NCBI RefSeq assembly: GCF_014644735.1
Contig: NZ_BMKZ01000010.1
Location: forward strand, 10,041-74,040
DNA length: 64,000 nucleotides
Direction of reading: 5' to 3'
From: Caldalkalibacillus thermarum
GTDB taxonomy: Bacteria; Bacillota; Bacilli; Caldalkalibacillales; Caldalkalibacillaceae
Shown here: piece after piece, positions 17,503 to 25,358 of the stretch
Position numbering within the stretch: position 1 is the stretch's first letter
Layout: the number at the start of each line of letters is the position of its first letter
Notes under the pieces: generated by a model
What the model was told of the DNA's origin: nothing
Databases searched by the model: none
The model's input: the letters and a program-made list of their open reading frames with translations, nothing else
Translations under genes and position numbers: made by a program

Positions 17503-17781
17503 TCCTTTAATTACTTTTAATGACTTTAACTCGGCAAGCAATCCGAGCTGGGTTGTTTGACCAGCTTTGGTCGCCAGAGCAAAAATAGCATACTGTCCAC
17601 TCTCAAGTGGTTGGCCCCCAATTGTCCCGTCCCAATGGTACTCACTAAACTCTTTGGGTACTTCCGTGTAAGTGCCAATTGTCCCGATGTAATCTCCTAC
17701 CGCAGAACCCGTCCATTCGTAGACAAGGAAGGTCAGTTCCTCTGCTCCGCCGGGAAGATAGACGATTAAGCTGTATCCCTA
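17500..17781 (-). other. In-frame continuation of the vpr-like gene beyond an amber codon
   Basis: After the TAG at 17779-17781, the same reading frame stays open for 92 codons to a TAA at 17500-17502. The translation begins GYSLIVYLPGGAEELTFLVY and ends ALATKAGQTTQLGLLAELKS plus a few residues. It reads as a coherent beta-sandwich (FlgD/FN3-like) that would complete a full-length Vpr of about 817 residues. One base change (for example CAG to TAG) or a sequencing error explains it; readthrough is possible but unsupported. Confidence 0.75.
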
Positions 17782-19953
17782 TTCCCTGTCCCCATCGAAA
17801 TAGAAGTGGGTAATCCGCGGATAATCAGGCTCCTGAACAAAGAGGATGGTTGGCACCACCAGCTCCTGTCCGCTGCCTTTAAGGGTAATGGTTCCCTCAT
17901 AGTAACCTGCCTGCAGTTTAGCCGGGTCCGCCTCCACTATGACCTGGAGGGTTTGGGACCCATTGGGCCTCACATTTAAATTACGGGAAGCACGGACCTT
18001 TAAGCCTTCAGGATTCCCGTCAAAAGCAGCTTCCACTTCATACCGTGTTCTCTTATCCGTCAAATTTAAGATCTGTACTTGGGTCCGCTTCACTTCCGTT
18101 TCATTTTCCTTATACACCACGCCAAACGAGTGGCTGCCAGGCAGAAGCAACACCTCAGTTTGAATGGCATCCCACACCCGGATGCTGCCTGCTCCTTGTG
18201 TATTGTGCGGATAGCGTGTACCATCAGGGGCAAACAGCTCCTCAGCAGTATTCATCAGAGCCGCCTTCACCTGCTCAACGGTCCAGTCCGGATGCTTTTC
18301 CAGCAGCAGGGCAGCAGCTCCCGCCACATGGGGGCTGGCCATGCTTGTTCCTTGCAGAGCGGCATAACCATGGGGGTCTTCGGGATTATGGGTCGGAATG
18401 GTACTCAAAATATTCACCCCTGGCGCCGATACATCAGGTTTAATCATCCACGTGTGCATGACCGGTCCCCGGGAGGAGAAATCAGCGACGGTTTCACCCA
18501 CAGTTTTCACGAACTCAATGGAAAACTGAACGGTATGATTTCCCTTTTCTAATTCATTCAGCATCTTTTGACCGTCTTCCAGACTTAATTTAATGGTGGG
18601 TACAGCCATGCCGGGAATCTCAAAGGGAATTTCCCCCGGAACATGATTGTAAATAATGGCACCCACCGCACCGGCATGCTTTGCATTCTGGGCCTTATCC
18701 ACAAACGGGATCTCTCCCCGTTGGATCAGCGCGATCTTTCCTTGGACATTCTTGCCTTCAAAATCCTGGGCAAGTCCCAAGCCCACATCGACAAATTCAT
18801 ACGTTTGTCCATCCAGAGCGAGCAAGGCTTCCTCATCGCTAAACCCCATCACTTTGGCAGAGGGGTAGGATACACCTGAAGAGGTAAACAGCTCTGCGGC
18901 ATAAGTGTTATATGGCAGGCGCGTAGCCCCGACCGAAATGGCCTGACGGGAGGTACCCGGTGAGCCCACAGTCCAATTGTTGGGGCCGCTGTTCCCGTTG
19001 GAAGTCACCGCCACTACGCCCTCAGCCATGGCCCAGTCAAGGGCAATACTGGTCGCGTAGTCCGGATTGTTCAAGGTATTGCCCAAGGAAAGGTTCATAA
19101 TATCCGCTCCGTCTTGTACAGCCTGTTCAATGCCAGCGAGCACATTCTCCGTGGTTCCTCTTCCACCAGGACCCAGTACACGGTAGGCTAATAACTTGGC
19201 GTCGGGTGCCACACCCTTAATCTGACCGTTAGCTGCTACTGTACCGGCCACATGGGTTCCGTGATTGGTAGCCCCTCCCCGTGGATCACCCGGTGGAGTT
19301 TCCTGGGGATCATCATCATTGTCCACAAAATCCCAGCCCTTGTACTCACCAAAAGCATGGGCCAGATCCGGATGGGTATAATCTACCCCTGTGTCAATGA
19401 TGGCCACGGTTACGCCTTTACCGGTCACCCCCAGTTCTTCCCACACCCGGTTGGAGCCAATGTAAGGGGCACTATCTTTCATTTCCGGACTTACTTCCTC
19501 CGCCAGGGCAACCCCTGTTTCAACAACATCCACCGTGTATTCCACGTTGGGGTATACCGCTTTGACACCGCGGGCAGACAGGAGCGCAGGTATGTTTTTG
19601 GCCGGCAATTCAACCGAAAAACCGGAAAAGAGAAAATCATATTCCCTATTCACTTTTGCATCTGGCACTTTAGTTGTCAGTTCTTTTATGACTTGGCCAC
19701 GCACTTTTGCCAGCCGCTCTTTGCTTTGCTTTTTCCCTTTATGTTTAGCTTCTACGATCGATTCTTCTTCAAGTTCCACAATTACAGTGGTAGGGGCTGA
19801 AGAAGAAAGGTCAATATCACCATATAATGAGGCCAGTGTAGCTGGCGAGGCTTGTCCGCTCTGACTGGCTGCAGCCCCTAAACCAAAAGTACTTAACATC
19901 ACACTAAAAATTAAGAAATAGACTACTGAACGTCCAAGCTTACTCATTGTCAC
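17779..19953 (-). CDS. vpr: Secreted subtilisin-like serine protease, Vpr type, amber-truncated
   Basis: 724 residues to the TAG. The order is: signal peptide (1-30, hydrophobic VVYFLIFSVMLSTFGLGAAA); I9-type propeptide (about 55-145); S8 catalytic domain with Asp187 (AIIDTGVDY), His234 (HGTHVAGT) and Ser537 (GTSMASPHVAG); a PA insert (about 385-470); then an Fn3-like region. It degrades extracellular protein or peptide substrates. In B. subtilis Vpr (about 806 residues) a further C-terminal domain follows; here it is encoded in frame after the stop. The catalytic triad is intact, so activity may persist. The gene is monocistronic, and a GTTTAAATTTAAAC palindrome lies upstream. Confidence 0.9.
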   Translation of the reverse strand: MTMSKLGRSVVYFLIFSVMLSTFGLGAAASQSGQASPATLASLYGDIDLSSSAPTTVIVELEEESIVEAKHKGKKQSKERLAKVRGQVIKELTTKVPDAKVNREYDFLFSGFSVELPAKNIPALLSARGVKAVYPNVEYTVDVVETGVALAEEVSPEMKDSAPYIGSNRVWEELGVTGKGVTVAIIDTGVDYTHPDLAHAFGEYKGWDFVDNDDDPQETPPGDPRGGATNHGTHVAGTVAANGQIKGVAPDAKLLAYRVLGPGGRGTTENVLAGIEQAVQDGADIMNLSLGNTLNNPDYATSIALDWAMAEGVVAVTSNGNSGPNNWTVGSPGTSRQAISVGATRLPYNTYAAELFTSSGVSYPSAKVMGFSDEEALLALDGQTYEFVDVGLGLAQDFEGKNVQGKIALIQRGEIPFVDKAQNAKHAGAVGAIIYNHVPGEIPFEIPGMAVPTIKLSLEDGQKMLNELEKGNHTVQFSIEFVKTVGETVADFSSRGPVMHTWMIKPDVSAPGVNILSTIPTHNPEDPHGYAALQGTSMASPHVAGAAALLLEKHPDWTVEQVKAALMNTAEELFAPDGTRYPHNTQGAGSIRVWDAIQTEVLLLPGSHSFGVVYKENETEVKRTQVQILNLTDKRTRYEVEAAFDGNPEGLKVRASRNLNVRPNGSQTLQVIVEADPAKLQAGYYEGTITLKGSGQELVVPTILFVQEPDYPRITHFYFDGDRE

Positions 19954-19986
19954 TGCTCCTTTCCGTATTCACGTCTTTAAGACAAA

Positions 19987-20000
19987 GTTTAAATTTAAAC
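19987..20000. promoter_or_regulatory. 14-bp perfect palindrome upstream of vpr
   Basis: GTTTAAATTTAAAC lies about 35 bp before the vpr-like start. It could be an operator, but the binding protein is unknown and AT-rich palindromes arise readily. Confidence 0.3.
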
Positions 20001-20073
20001 AATGTAAAAACACCCCTAAGACCAAAAAAACCAATGTGAATGGCTCCCCACTATCTGGACAGACATAAAAATA

Positions 20074-20109
20074 GGCAGCCCGACACAAAGGCTGCCCGTT
20101 GCTTTTTTT
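20074..20109. terminator. Terminator between sda and vpr
   Basis: GGCAGCC pairs with GGCTGCC (7 bp, 9-nt loop). Reading minus, TATTTTTATG follows, suited to ending sda transcription. Reading plus, T7 comes slightly later. Confidence 0.6.
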
Positions 20110-20127
20110 CTATTCACCAGGTTCCGT

Positions 20128-20340
20128 TTAACCAAAATGAATACCGGTTTTATTTGACCGTCTTTTTACCGAAAAGGATGATGGAGAAGGATATATCCCC
20201 ATTCCCTGATACTTAACGAGCGGAAGCAGGTTGCGCCGTTTGATCTCCTCCAGCAGCATAGCTAGGAAGTCCTCGGAGCACTTTATCTCTTTTGCTTTTT
20301 GGTAAGCCTCAATCAATCCTCGGTCACTTAAACGTTGCAT
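20128..20340 (-). CDS. sda: Sda-like sporulation checkpoint inhibitor
   Basis: 70 residues. The first 41 match Sda: MQRLSDRGLIEAYQKAKEIK then CSEDFLAMLLEEIKRRNL, the helical hairpin that binds the KinA dimerisation domain and blocks phosphorelay entry into sporulation when replication is stalled. The remaining roughly 28 residues (PSPSSFSVKRRSNKTG region) are an extension not present in the 46-52 residue B. subtilis protein. GAGGTGA lies 7 nt before the ATG. A good sigma-A promoter and several DnaA boxes lie upstream, the arrangement known for DnaA-controlled sda. Confidence 0.88.
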   Translation of the reverse strand: MQRLSDRGLIEAYQKAKEIKCSEDFLAMLLEEIKRRNLLPLVKYQGMGIYPSPSSFSVKRRSNKTGIHFG

Positions 20341-20374
20341 GGTACGTTCACCTCGGACAAGTTCATTGGCATTG

Positions 20375-20403
20375 ATTATAACACAGGGGGAATGATAGAA
20401 CAA
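20375..20403 (-). promoter_or_regulatory. sigma-A promoter of sda
   Basis: On the minus strand, -35 TTGTTC (20403-20398), a 17-nt spacer and a perfect -10 TATAAT (20380-20375), about 35 bp before the sda start codon. Confidence 0.7.
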
Positions 20404-20412
20404 GTGTTCCTG

Positions 20413-20513
20413 TTATCCACAATCAAGTGTGATTAACTTGTGCATAACTTGTGATTCAATCACACAAACACCTTTATAGAAAAAGGAAAAAGCTGTGAAC
20501 AAAATCATCCACA
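20413..20513. promoter_or_regulatory. DnaA-box cluster upstream of sda
   Basis: Two exact matches to TTATNCACA: TTATCCACA at 20413-20421 (plus) and TTATGCACA at 20447-20439 (minus). Single-mismatch sites follow at 20494-20502 (minus, TTGTTCACA) and 20505-20513 (plus, TCATCCACA). They sit directly upstream of the sda promoter. In B. subtilis, DnaA acts on sda through such boxes. The cluster is unlikely to be oriC because dnaA and dnaN are absent. Confidence 0.75.
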
Positions 20514-20634
20514 ACTTAAGTGTTCACAAGAAGATAGCCGTTTTTAAACTAAAAATAGATCTTTAGACCTAAAACTATCGCCAGCCAATCATTGAGTGGC
20601 TAATATTGGATGGCTAATATAGATGGCCGCCGCT

Positions 20635-21459
20635 TTATTTCCCTTTTCCATTTACCGGTTTCCGTCTGGCTAAAATGAAAATGGGTTCCAGTTCTCCGTC
20701 TTTATACTGAAAGGGCAGCATGGTAATGGGCATATCCCCTTGTCTGTAAAAAGACAACGTCAACTGCTGCAAAATGTCATATCCGTCATCATTGCAGATA
20801 TCCGCCATAACCAACACATCCTGGTGGGGAATGGCCAGGCAGAAGTCTCCTTTTGCCTGCTGTCTGTATGTTTGCAGCAGTGATTGGTTTAAAATACGGC
20901 TGGCACCGTAGCCGTCACCAGGGCTGATAAAATAAAACCGGTTTCCGGCCACTTCATCCAGCTTGGCTTCTTGTTGTAATCCCCGCAGATTAAACAAAGC
21001 TTTTTCTCTCAATTCCTGGTGAGACCAATTCGCCCGTACTAACAGTTCCTGGTCAATCAATGTATAACTCTGGCCTAAATCCAAGGCATAGTATATACGT
21101 GACTCAGCCGTATGCTCATCATAAACCAGCGCTTTTCCATCGGATGTCTCCAGTGGAAAGGAGGTGCTGCGCATCACAGGATAAACATGCCTGTCTCTTC
21201 CTGACAATGACAAAGTTTCCCGTTGTTTGGCTGCTTCTACCACAATTTCAATTTGACGGACAATATCATCCATCACTTTCTGTGGATCCAATCGCTCCTG
21301 CTTAATTCGGCTGATCAACCGGGGAACAGACACAACAAACGGAGCATGCCCCTCATCAAAGTGAATCTCAAGCTTCTCTTTTTCCCTGTCCCAGCGGGTT
21401 TTCCAGCCCCGCTCACGCCCTCTTTGTTCCAGAGCTTGGCGTATCTCTTTCGAATTCAT
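20635..21459 (-). CDS. ytpQ: DUF1444 protein YtpQ
   Basis: A 274-residue soluble protein of the DUF1444/UPF0354 family. Recognisable blocks are FVVSVPRLISRIKQ, VYPVMRSTSFP, YYALDLGQSYTLIDQELL and FYFISPGDGYGASRILN. The family has no assigned function. In Bacillus it is found in the ytoP-ytpP region; here it lies 12 bp downstream of queF and is very likely co-transcribed with it. A strong AAGGAGG precedes the ATG. Confidence 0.88.
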   Translation of the reverse strand: MNSKEIRQALEQRGRERGWKTRWDREKEKLEIHFDEGHAPFVVSVPRLISRIKQERLDPQKVMDDIVRQIEIVVEAAKQRETLSLSGRDRHVYPVMRSTSFPLETSDGKALVYDEHTAESRIYYALDLGQSYTLIDQELLVRANWSHQELREKALFNLRGLQQEAKLDEVAGNRFYFISPGDGYGASRILNQSLLQTYRQQAKGDFCLAIPHQDVLVMADICNDDGYDILQQLTLSFYRQGDMPITMLPFQYKDGELEPIFILARRKPVNGKGK

Positions 21460-21470
21460 CCTTAGCCTCC

Positions 21471-21911
21471 TTATATTTGCTCCGTTCCTTCCGCATCAGG
21501 GGCAATATATTCGGCAACCGTCCGCGTGCCTAATCCCCCGCGGGCATTCCAATAGGCTTCCACTCTCATCATCAACGGATCACAGACCTTAACCAGATCA
21601 TGTAAAATGCGTTGTGTGGCATGCTCTTGATAAATCCCCACATTGCGGAAAGAAGTCAGATAATATTTGAGTGATTTCAGCTCAATTAAGGTTTCCCTGG
21701 GAATGTACGTAATCTCAAGCTCGGCAAAATCCGGTAAGCCTGACCAAGGGCAAACGGAAGTGAATTCACTCGTTGGAATGGTGACCTCTGTACGTTTACC
21801 CACATACTCATATGGAATAGTTTCCAAAATATCGTCCAAAATCACACTCTCATCCTGTATATCAAAACGAATGTTTTCGTATTTCTTGTGATTCACTTCT
21901 TTTTTGGCCAT
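21471..21911 (-). CDS. queF: NADPH-dependent 7-cyano-7-deazaguanine reductase
   Basis: 146 residues, the unimodular QueF of the T-fold family. It reduces the nitrile of preQ0 to the aminomethyl of preQ1 for tRNA queuosine. The nucleophilic Cys is in TSVCPWSGLPDFAELEI, with the catalytic Asp in LPDF, and the QueF motif is ELKSLKYYLTSFRN. queC and queE are 41 kb away at the right edge, so the pathway is split. A modest AGAAAGGATG-type site lies upstream. Divergent from selA. Confidence 0.93.
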   Translation of the reverse strand: MAKKEVNHKKYENIRFDIQDESVILDDILETIPYEYVGKRTEVTIPTSEFTSVCPWSGLPDFAELEITYIPRETLIELKSLKYYLTSFRNVGIYQEHATQRILHDLVKVCDPLMMRVEAYWNARGGLGTRTVAEYIAPDAEGTEQI

Positions 21912-22067
21912 CAGGAATCATCCTTTCTTCTGGCAGAAGTTTTTCTTTTTTCCTTTACATCCTCAATATTATATAATAATAACCGACTGCAGAAAAGATT
22001 GCCCTTTTATATATCTGAGAAACACCTTTATCTACAAGCACAGGGTACAAACCGGAAGGAGGATATA

Positions 22068-23477
22068 ATGTTAACAACCGTACAACAACAATTATTACGC
22101 CAAATTCCTGCCATTCATGACTTGCTGGCCTTGCCTGAGGTAGAGCGGCTAAACGAAGGGCAGGTGCTGGATCAACAGACACTGACACATCTTTGTCAAA
22201 AAAGTGTAGAACAGGTGCGAAAGCAAATATTAACAACGGAGCCACCAGCAGATTTTCCTGTCATGCAAGAGATCCTGTACACTCTGGCACAAAACATCAA
22301 AGCGTTGCTCCACTCTCCGTTAAAACCGGTCATCAACGGAACCGGAGTGGTGCTGCATACCAATTTAGGACGGGCAAAATTAAGCAAAGCAGCCCGGCTG
22401 GCTCTATCGGAAGTGGCCACCTACTATTCTAGCTTAGAGTTTAATTTAACGGAAGGAACCCGGGGATCCCGTCACAATATTGTAGAAAAACTAATCTGCC
22501 AACTCACTGGAGCAGAAGCGGCTCTGGTATGTAACAATAACGCAGCCGCTGTTTATCTGGTTTTAAAAGAATTGGCCACAGACAAAGAGGTGATTGTCTC
22601 CAGGGGGGAACTGGTGGAGATCGGCGGTTCCTTCCGGGTATTCGAGATCATGCGTGAAAGCGGAGCCCGTTTGGTAGAAGTGGGCACAACGAACAAAACT
22701 CACCTGTATGATTATGAACGGGCCATTGGTGAACGGACAGGCTTAATTATGAAAGTACATACAAGCAATTTTGTCATTAAAGGTTTCACTGCTTCTGTGC
22801 CTGGACACGAGCTGGTTCAATTGGCCCACCAGCACAACCTGCCAGTTTTTGAAGATTTGGGCAGCGGTGTACTTTTCGATCTCCGGCCATACGGCATCGG
22901 TAATGAACCAACAGTGCAAGATGTGCTCCGTGAAGGGGTCGACCTTGTCTCTTTCAGCGGGGACAAACTTTTGGGGGGGCCCCAGGCAGGGATTATCGCC
23001 GGTAAAGCCAAGTACATTAAACGCTTGAAAAAAAATCAGCTGATGCGCTCTCTGCGTGTAGACAAGTTTACCCTTGCAGCCCTGCATGCCACGCTTAAGG
23101 CTTATCTCAATCCAGAACGGGCTAAGGAAGAAATTCCCACCTTGCGCATGATCTTGCAACCTGAAGAGAAAATTAAAGCTAAAGCGGAACAATTTATTAA
23201 TCAAGTGGACACCTCGATTTTTACGGCTGAACTGGTTCAGGTGGAGTCGGAGGTGGGAGGCGGCACTCTGCCGGATGTCACCCTGCCATCGTGGGGGGTT
23301 CGCTTAAGCTCTGCCAAAGATGCTTCTGTTGCAGCTTTCAGCAAGCGGCTGCGAACTGCTCCGTTTCCGGTAGTGGGTCGTATTATAGATGATCACCTGG
23401 TTCTAGACTTCCGCACCATTGACGAAGAAGAAATCCCTATTGCCCTGAAAACATTACACGGCCAAGCACCTGCTTAA
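22068..23477 (+). CDS. selA: L-seryl-tRNA(Sec) selenium transferase
   Basis: 469 residues, PLP-dependent SelA. It converts seryl-tRNA-Sec to selenocysteinyl-tRNA-Sec using selenophosphate. The N-terminal domain (LLRQIPAIHDLLALPEVERL) and the core segment PVINGTGVVLHTNLGRAKLS are typical; the PLP lysine is about residue 300 in SFSGDKLLGGPQAG. The open frame extends upstream to 21888, but GGAAGGAGG lies 7 nt before the ATG at 22068. Unlike many genomes it is not next to selB, which is 33 kb away with tRNA-Sec. selD was not seen in the window. Confidence 0.95.
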   Translation: MLTTVQQQLLRQIPAIHDLLALPEVERLNEGQVLDQQTLTHLCQKSVEQVRKQILTTEPPADFPVMQEILYTLAQNIKALLHSPLKPVINGTGVVLHTNLGRAKLSKAARLALSEVATYYSSLEFNLTEGTRGSRHNIVEKLICQLTGAEAALVCNNNAAAVYLVLKELATDKEVIVSRGELVEIGGSFRVFEIMRESGARLVEVGTTNKTHLYDYERAIGERTGLIMKVHTSNFVIKGFTASVPGHELVQLAHQHNLPVFEDLGSGVLFDLRPYGIGNEPTVQDVLREGVDLVSFSGDKLLGGPQAGIIAGKAKYIKRLKKNQLMRSLRVDKFTLAALHATLKAYLNPERAKEEIPTLRMILQPEEKIKAKAEQFINQVDTSIFTAELVQVESEVGGGTLPDVTLPSWGVRLSSAKDASVAAFSKRLRTAPFPVVGRIIDDHLVLDFRTIDEEEIPIALKTLHGQAPA

Positions 23478-23533
23478 AAAACCTTCTAACATTAATTGGG
23501 ATAAAAATCATTAACGTCAGTCCGCTAAACATG

Positions 23534-23824
23534 TCAGGCTTCATTAAAATTTTCCCGGTGTCTGAGGAGAATAAGCAGGCAAATGAGGAATGATAGCAAT
23601 AAGACCAAGAGATCATGGGTTAACTTATAATAAGTGATAGGAACGATCATGCTTCCCATTATGGCAAAAAGAAACATATATTTGGCAAAAACCAGGGCAG
23701 CTCCCCAAATCAACACCAGCACAACACCAATCAACGGTTCGGTAGCCAAAAACACTCCCAAGCTGGTGGCGATGCCTTTGCCACCTGAAAAGTTACTAAA
23801 AAGCCTGCCTAATCCTACTATATT
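23534..23824 (-). pseudogene. PlsY-like acyltransferase C-terminal remnant
   Basis: The open stretch of 97 codons begins VGLGRLFSNFSGGKGIATSL and continues GVFLATEPLIGVVLVLIWGA with two more hydrophobic helices. FSGGKGIATSLGVFL is the glycerol-phosphate-binding signature of PlsY (acylphosphate:glycerol-3-phosphate acyltransferase). A TAA lies just upstream in the frame, and the N-terminal helices of PlsY cannot be found beyond it. I infer a 5'-truncated relic of a plsY paralogue. A short protein from an internal start is the alternative. Confidence 0.7.
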
Positions 23825-23935
23825 TTACGGAACATGTTCCAAAATAGAAAGAAAAAAACTCCAAAATCGGATGATGATTATATAAAATGTTAATGAACCC
23901 AAAGTGATCCAGTCTAAAAGTAAAGGGGAATCTCT

Positions 23936-25288
23936 ATGTTGACAGTTAAAGACGTTGTGGAACTATCTGGAAGCCAGTTGCTACAGGGAGACTTGGAAGC
24001 AATAGTGGAGTTTGTCCATTTCGATTCCAGACAATTGGAAGATCACGCTCTGTTTGTGGCTTTGACAGGAGGAGCACGGGACGGGCACCAATTTATTGCT
24101 GACGCTATCCAAAAAGGCGCAACTTCCGTCCTCATCTCCCAGGACGATCCCAAGCTTCGTCAGACACACCAAGGCGTTAATTTTATTTTTAACGAAGATA
24201 CACGTTCTGCCTTTCAGGCACTGGCCGCAGGGTACCGCAGGCGCTTAAGCCTCCCAGTTGTTGCCGTGACTGGCAGTAACGGCAAAACAACAACCAAAGA
24301 TATGATTGCCCATCTGTTATCCGCCAAGTTTAACGTATATAAAACTTATAAGAATTTTAACAATGATTTGGGAGTTCCCTTATCGCTGTTGCATATTAAA
24401 AAACACCATGAGATAGCGGTGCTGGAACTGGGGATGAACAGGGCTGGAGAGATCGATTTCTTGGCCCGCATGACCCGGCCGAACATCAGTGTGATTACCA
24501 ATGTTGGGGACGCCCACATTGAATTTTTTGGCCTGCGTGAAAAAATTGCTGAAGCCAAAGGAGAATTGTTGCCTCATACGGATCCAGATGGGTTTGTGGT
24601 CCTTAACGGTGACGATCCGTTGGTTATGAGCCAAGCCCCCCGGTATTCGGGCAAGGTGTACACTTACAGCATCAAGAAAGAAGCAGATATCTATGCCACC
24701 AACATCACCTATTCAGAACATGGCAGTTTCTTTGATTTGCATGTGGATGGCCAGTCTGTTTCCTGTTTCATGCCCATGTTTGGCGAACACAATATCTCCA
24801 ACCTGCTGCCTGCCGCCTTTATCGCCTACCGGTCAGGCATAAACCTGGAGACATTGCAACAAACGATGATGTCCATTTCTGTTTCGGACATGCGCTTTCA
24901 AACGATGGACGGGCCTAACGGCAGCATCCTGATCAACGATGCCTATAACGCCAGCCCGACATCCATGAAAGTGGTCATTGACACTTTTGAGCATATCTAT
25001 CCAAATCGGAAAAAAGTCGTTGTGCTCGGTGACATCTTTGAACTGGGAGACCAGTCTGACAAGCTGCATACGGAAGTGGGCGAGTATATAAAAAACAAAC
25101 CGCTCACTGTGATTACGGTTGGTGAAAAATCGTCGCTGATCTCCAAAGCAGCGGGCGGGACCCATGTGTCCACTCACGAAGAAGCCGTTGAGGCGCTCAA
25201 ACCGTACCTGACGCCAGAACATGTGATCCTGCTTAAAGCATCACGGGGCATGAAGCTTGAAAAAATTATCGAGTTACTGCTCTCATAA
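23936..25288 (+). CDS. murF: UDP-N-acetylmuramoyl-tripeptide--D-alanyl-D-alanine ligase
   Basis: 450 residues. MurF adds D-Ala-D-Ala to UDP-MurNAc-tripeptide, the last cytoplasmic step of the peptidoglycan precursor. The N-terminal domain is about 1-95; the ATP loop is VTGSNGKTTTKDMI; ELGMNRAGEI and the central-domain Asn/His in VGDAHIEFFG follow; the C-terminal domain starts near DAYNASPTSMK. AAAGGGGAATCT precedes the ATG. In Bacillus ddl and murF usually lie in one operon; here they face each other across a terminator. Confidence 0.95.
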   Translation: MLTVKDVVELSGSQLLQGDLEAIVEFVHFDSRQLEDHALFVALTGGARDGHQFIADAIQKGATSVLISQDDPKLRQTHQGVNFIFNEDTRSAFQALAAGYRRRLSLPVVAVTGSNGKTTTKDMIAHLLSAKFNVYKTYKNFNNDLGVPLSLLHIKKHHEIAVLELGMNRAGEIDFLARMTRPNISVITNVGDAHIEFFGLREKIAEAKGELLPHTDPDGFVVLNGDDPLVMSQAPRYSGKVYTYSIKKEADIYATNITYSEHGSFFDLHVDGQSVSCFMPMFGEHNISNLLPAAFIAYRSGINLETLQQTMMSISVSDMRFQTMDGPNGSILINDAYNASPTSMKVVIDTFEHIYPNRKKVVVLGDIFELGDQSDKLHTEVGEYIKNKPLTVITVGEKSSLISKAAGGTHVSTHEEAVEALKPYLTPEHVILLKASRGMKLEKIIELLLS

Positions 25289-25297
25289 AAGCAGAAG

Positions 25298-25352
25298 GCC
25301 GATCCCGTCCCTCTATTCATGCTGTACGACACAGGGACAGGAATCGGCTTTT
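25298..25352. terminator. Bidirectional terminator between murF and ddl
   Basis: GCCGAT...GTCCCT pairs with AGGGAC...ATCGGC around a 20-nt loop, followed by TTTTAG. A-rich on the other side (ATAAAAGC), so usable by both converging genes. Confidence 0.65.
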
Positions 25353-25358
25353 AGTTAC

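Noticed and set aside
17779-17781. Pyrrolysine or programmed readthrough at the vpr amber codon
   Set aside because: No pyl genes or recoding signal are visible, and the position is a domain linker; a nonsense change or error is simpler.
18079-18552. 157-codon open frame antisense to vpr
   Set aside because: Shadow of the S8 domain; no RBS, no family features, codon use follows the opposite strand.
20404-20530. DnaA-box cluster as chromosomal origin
   Set aside because: No dnaA, dnaN, AT-rich unwinding element or clear origin gene set nearby; the boxes fit known sda regulation.
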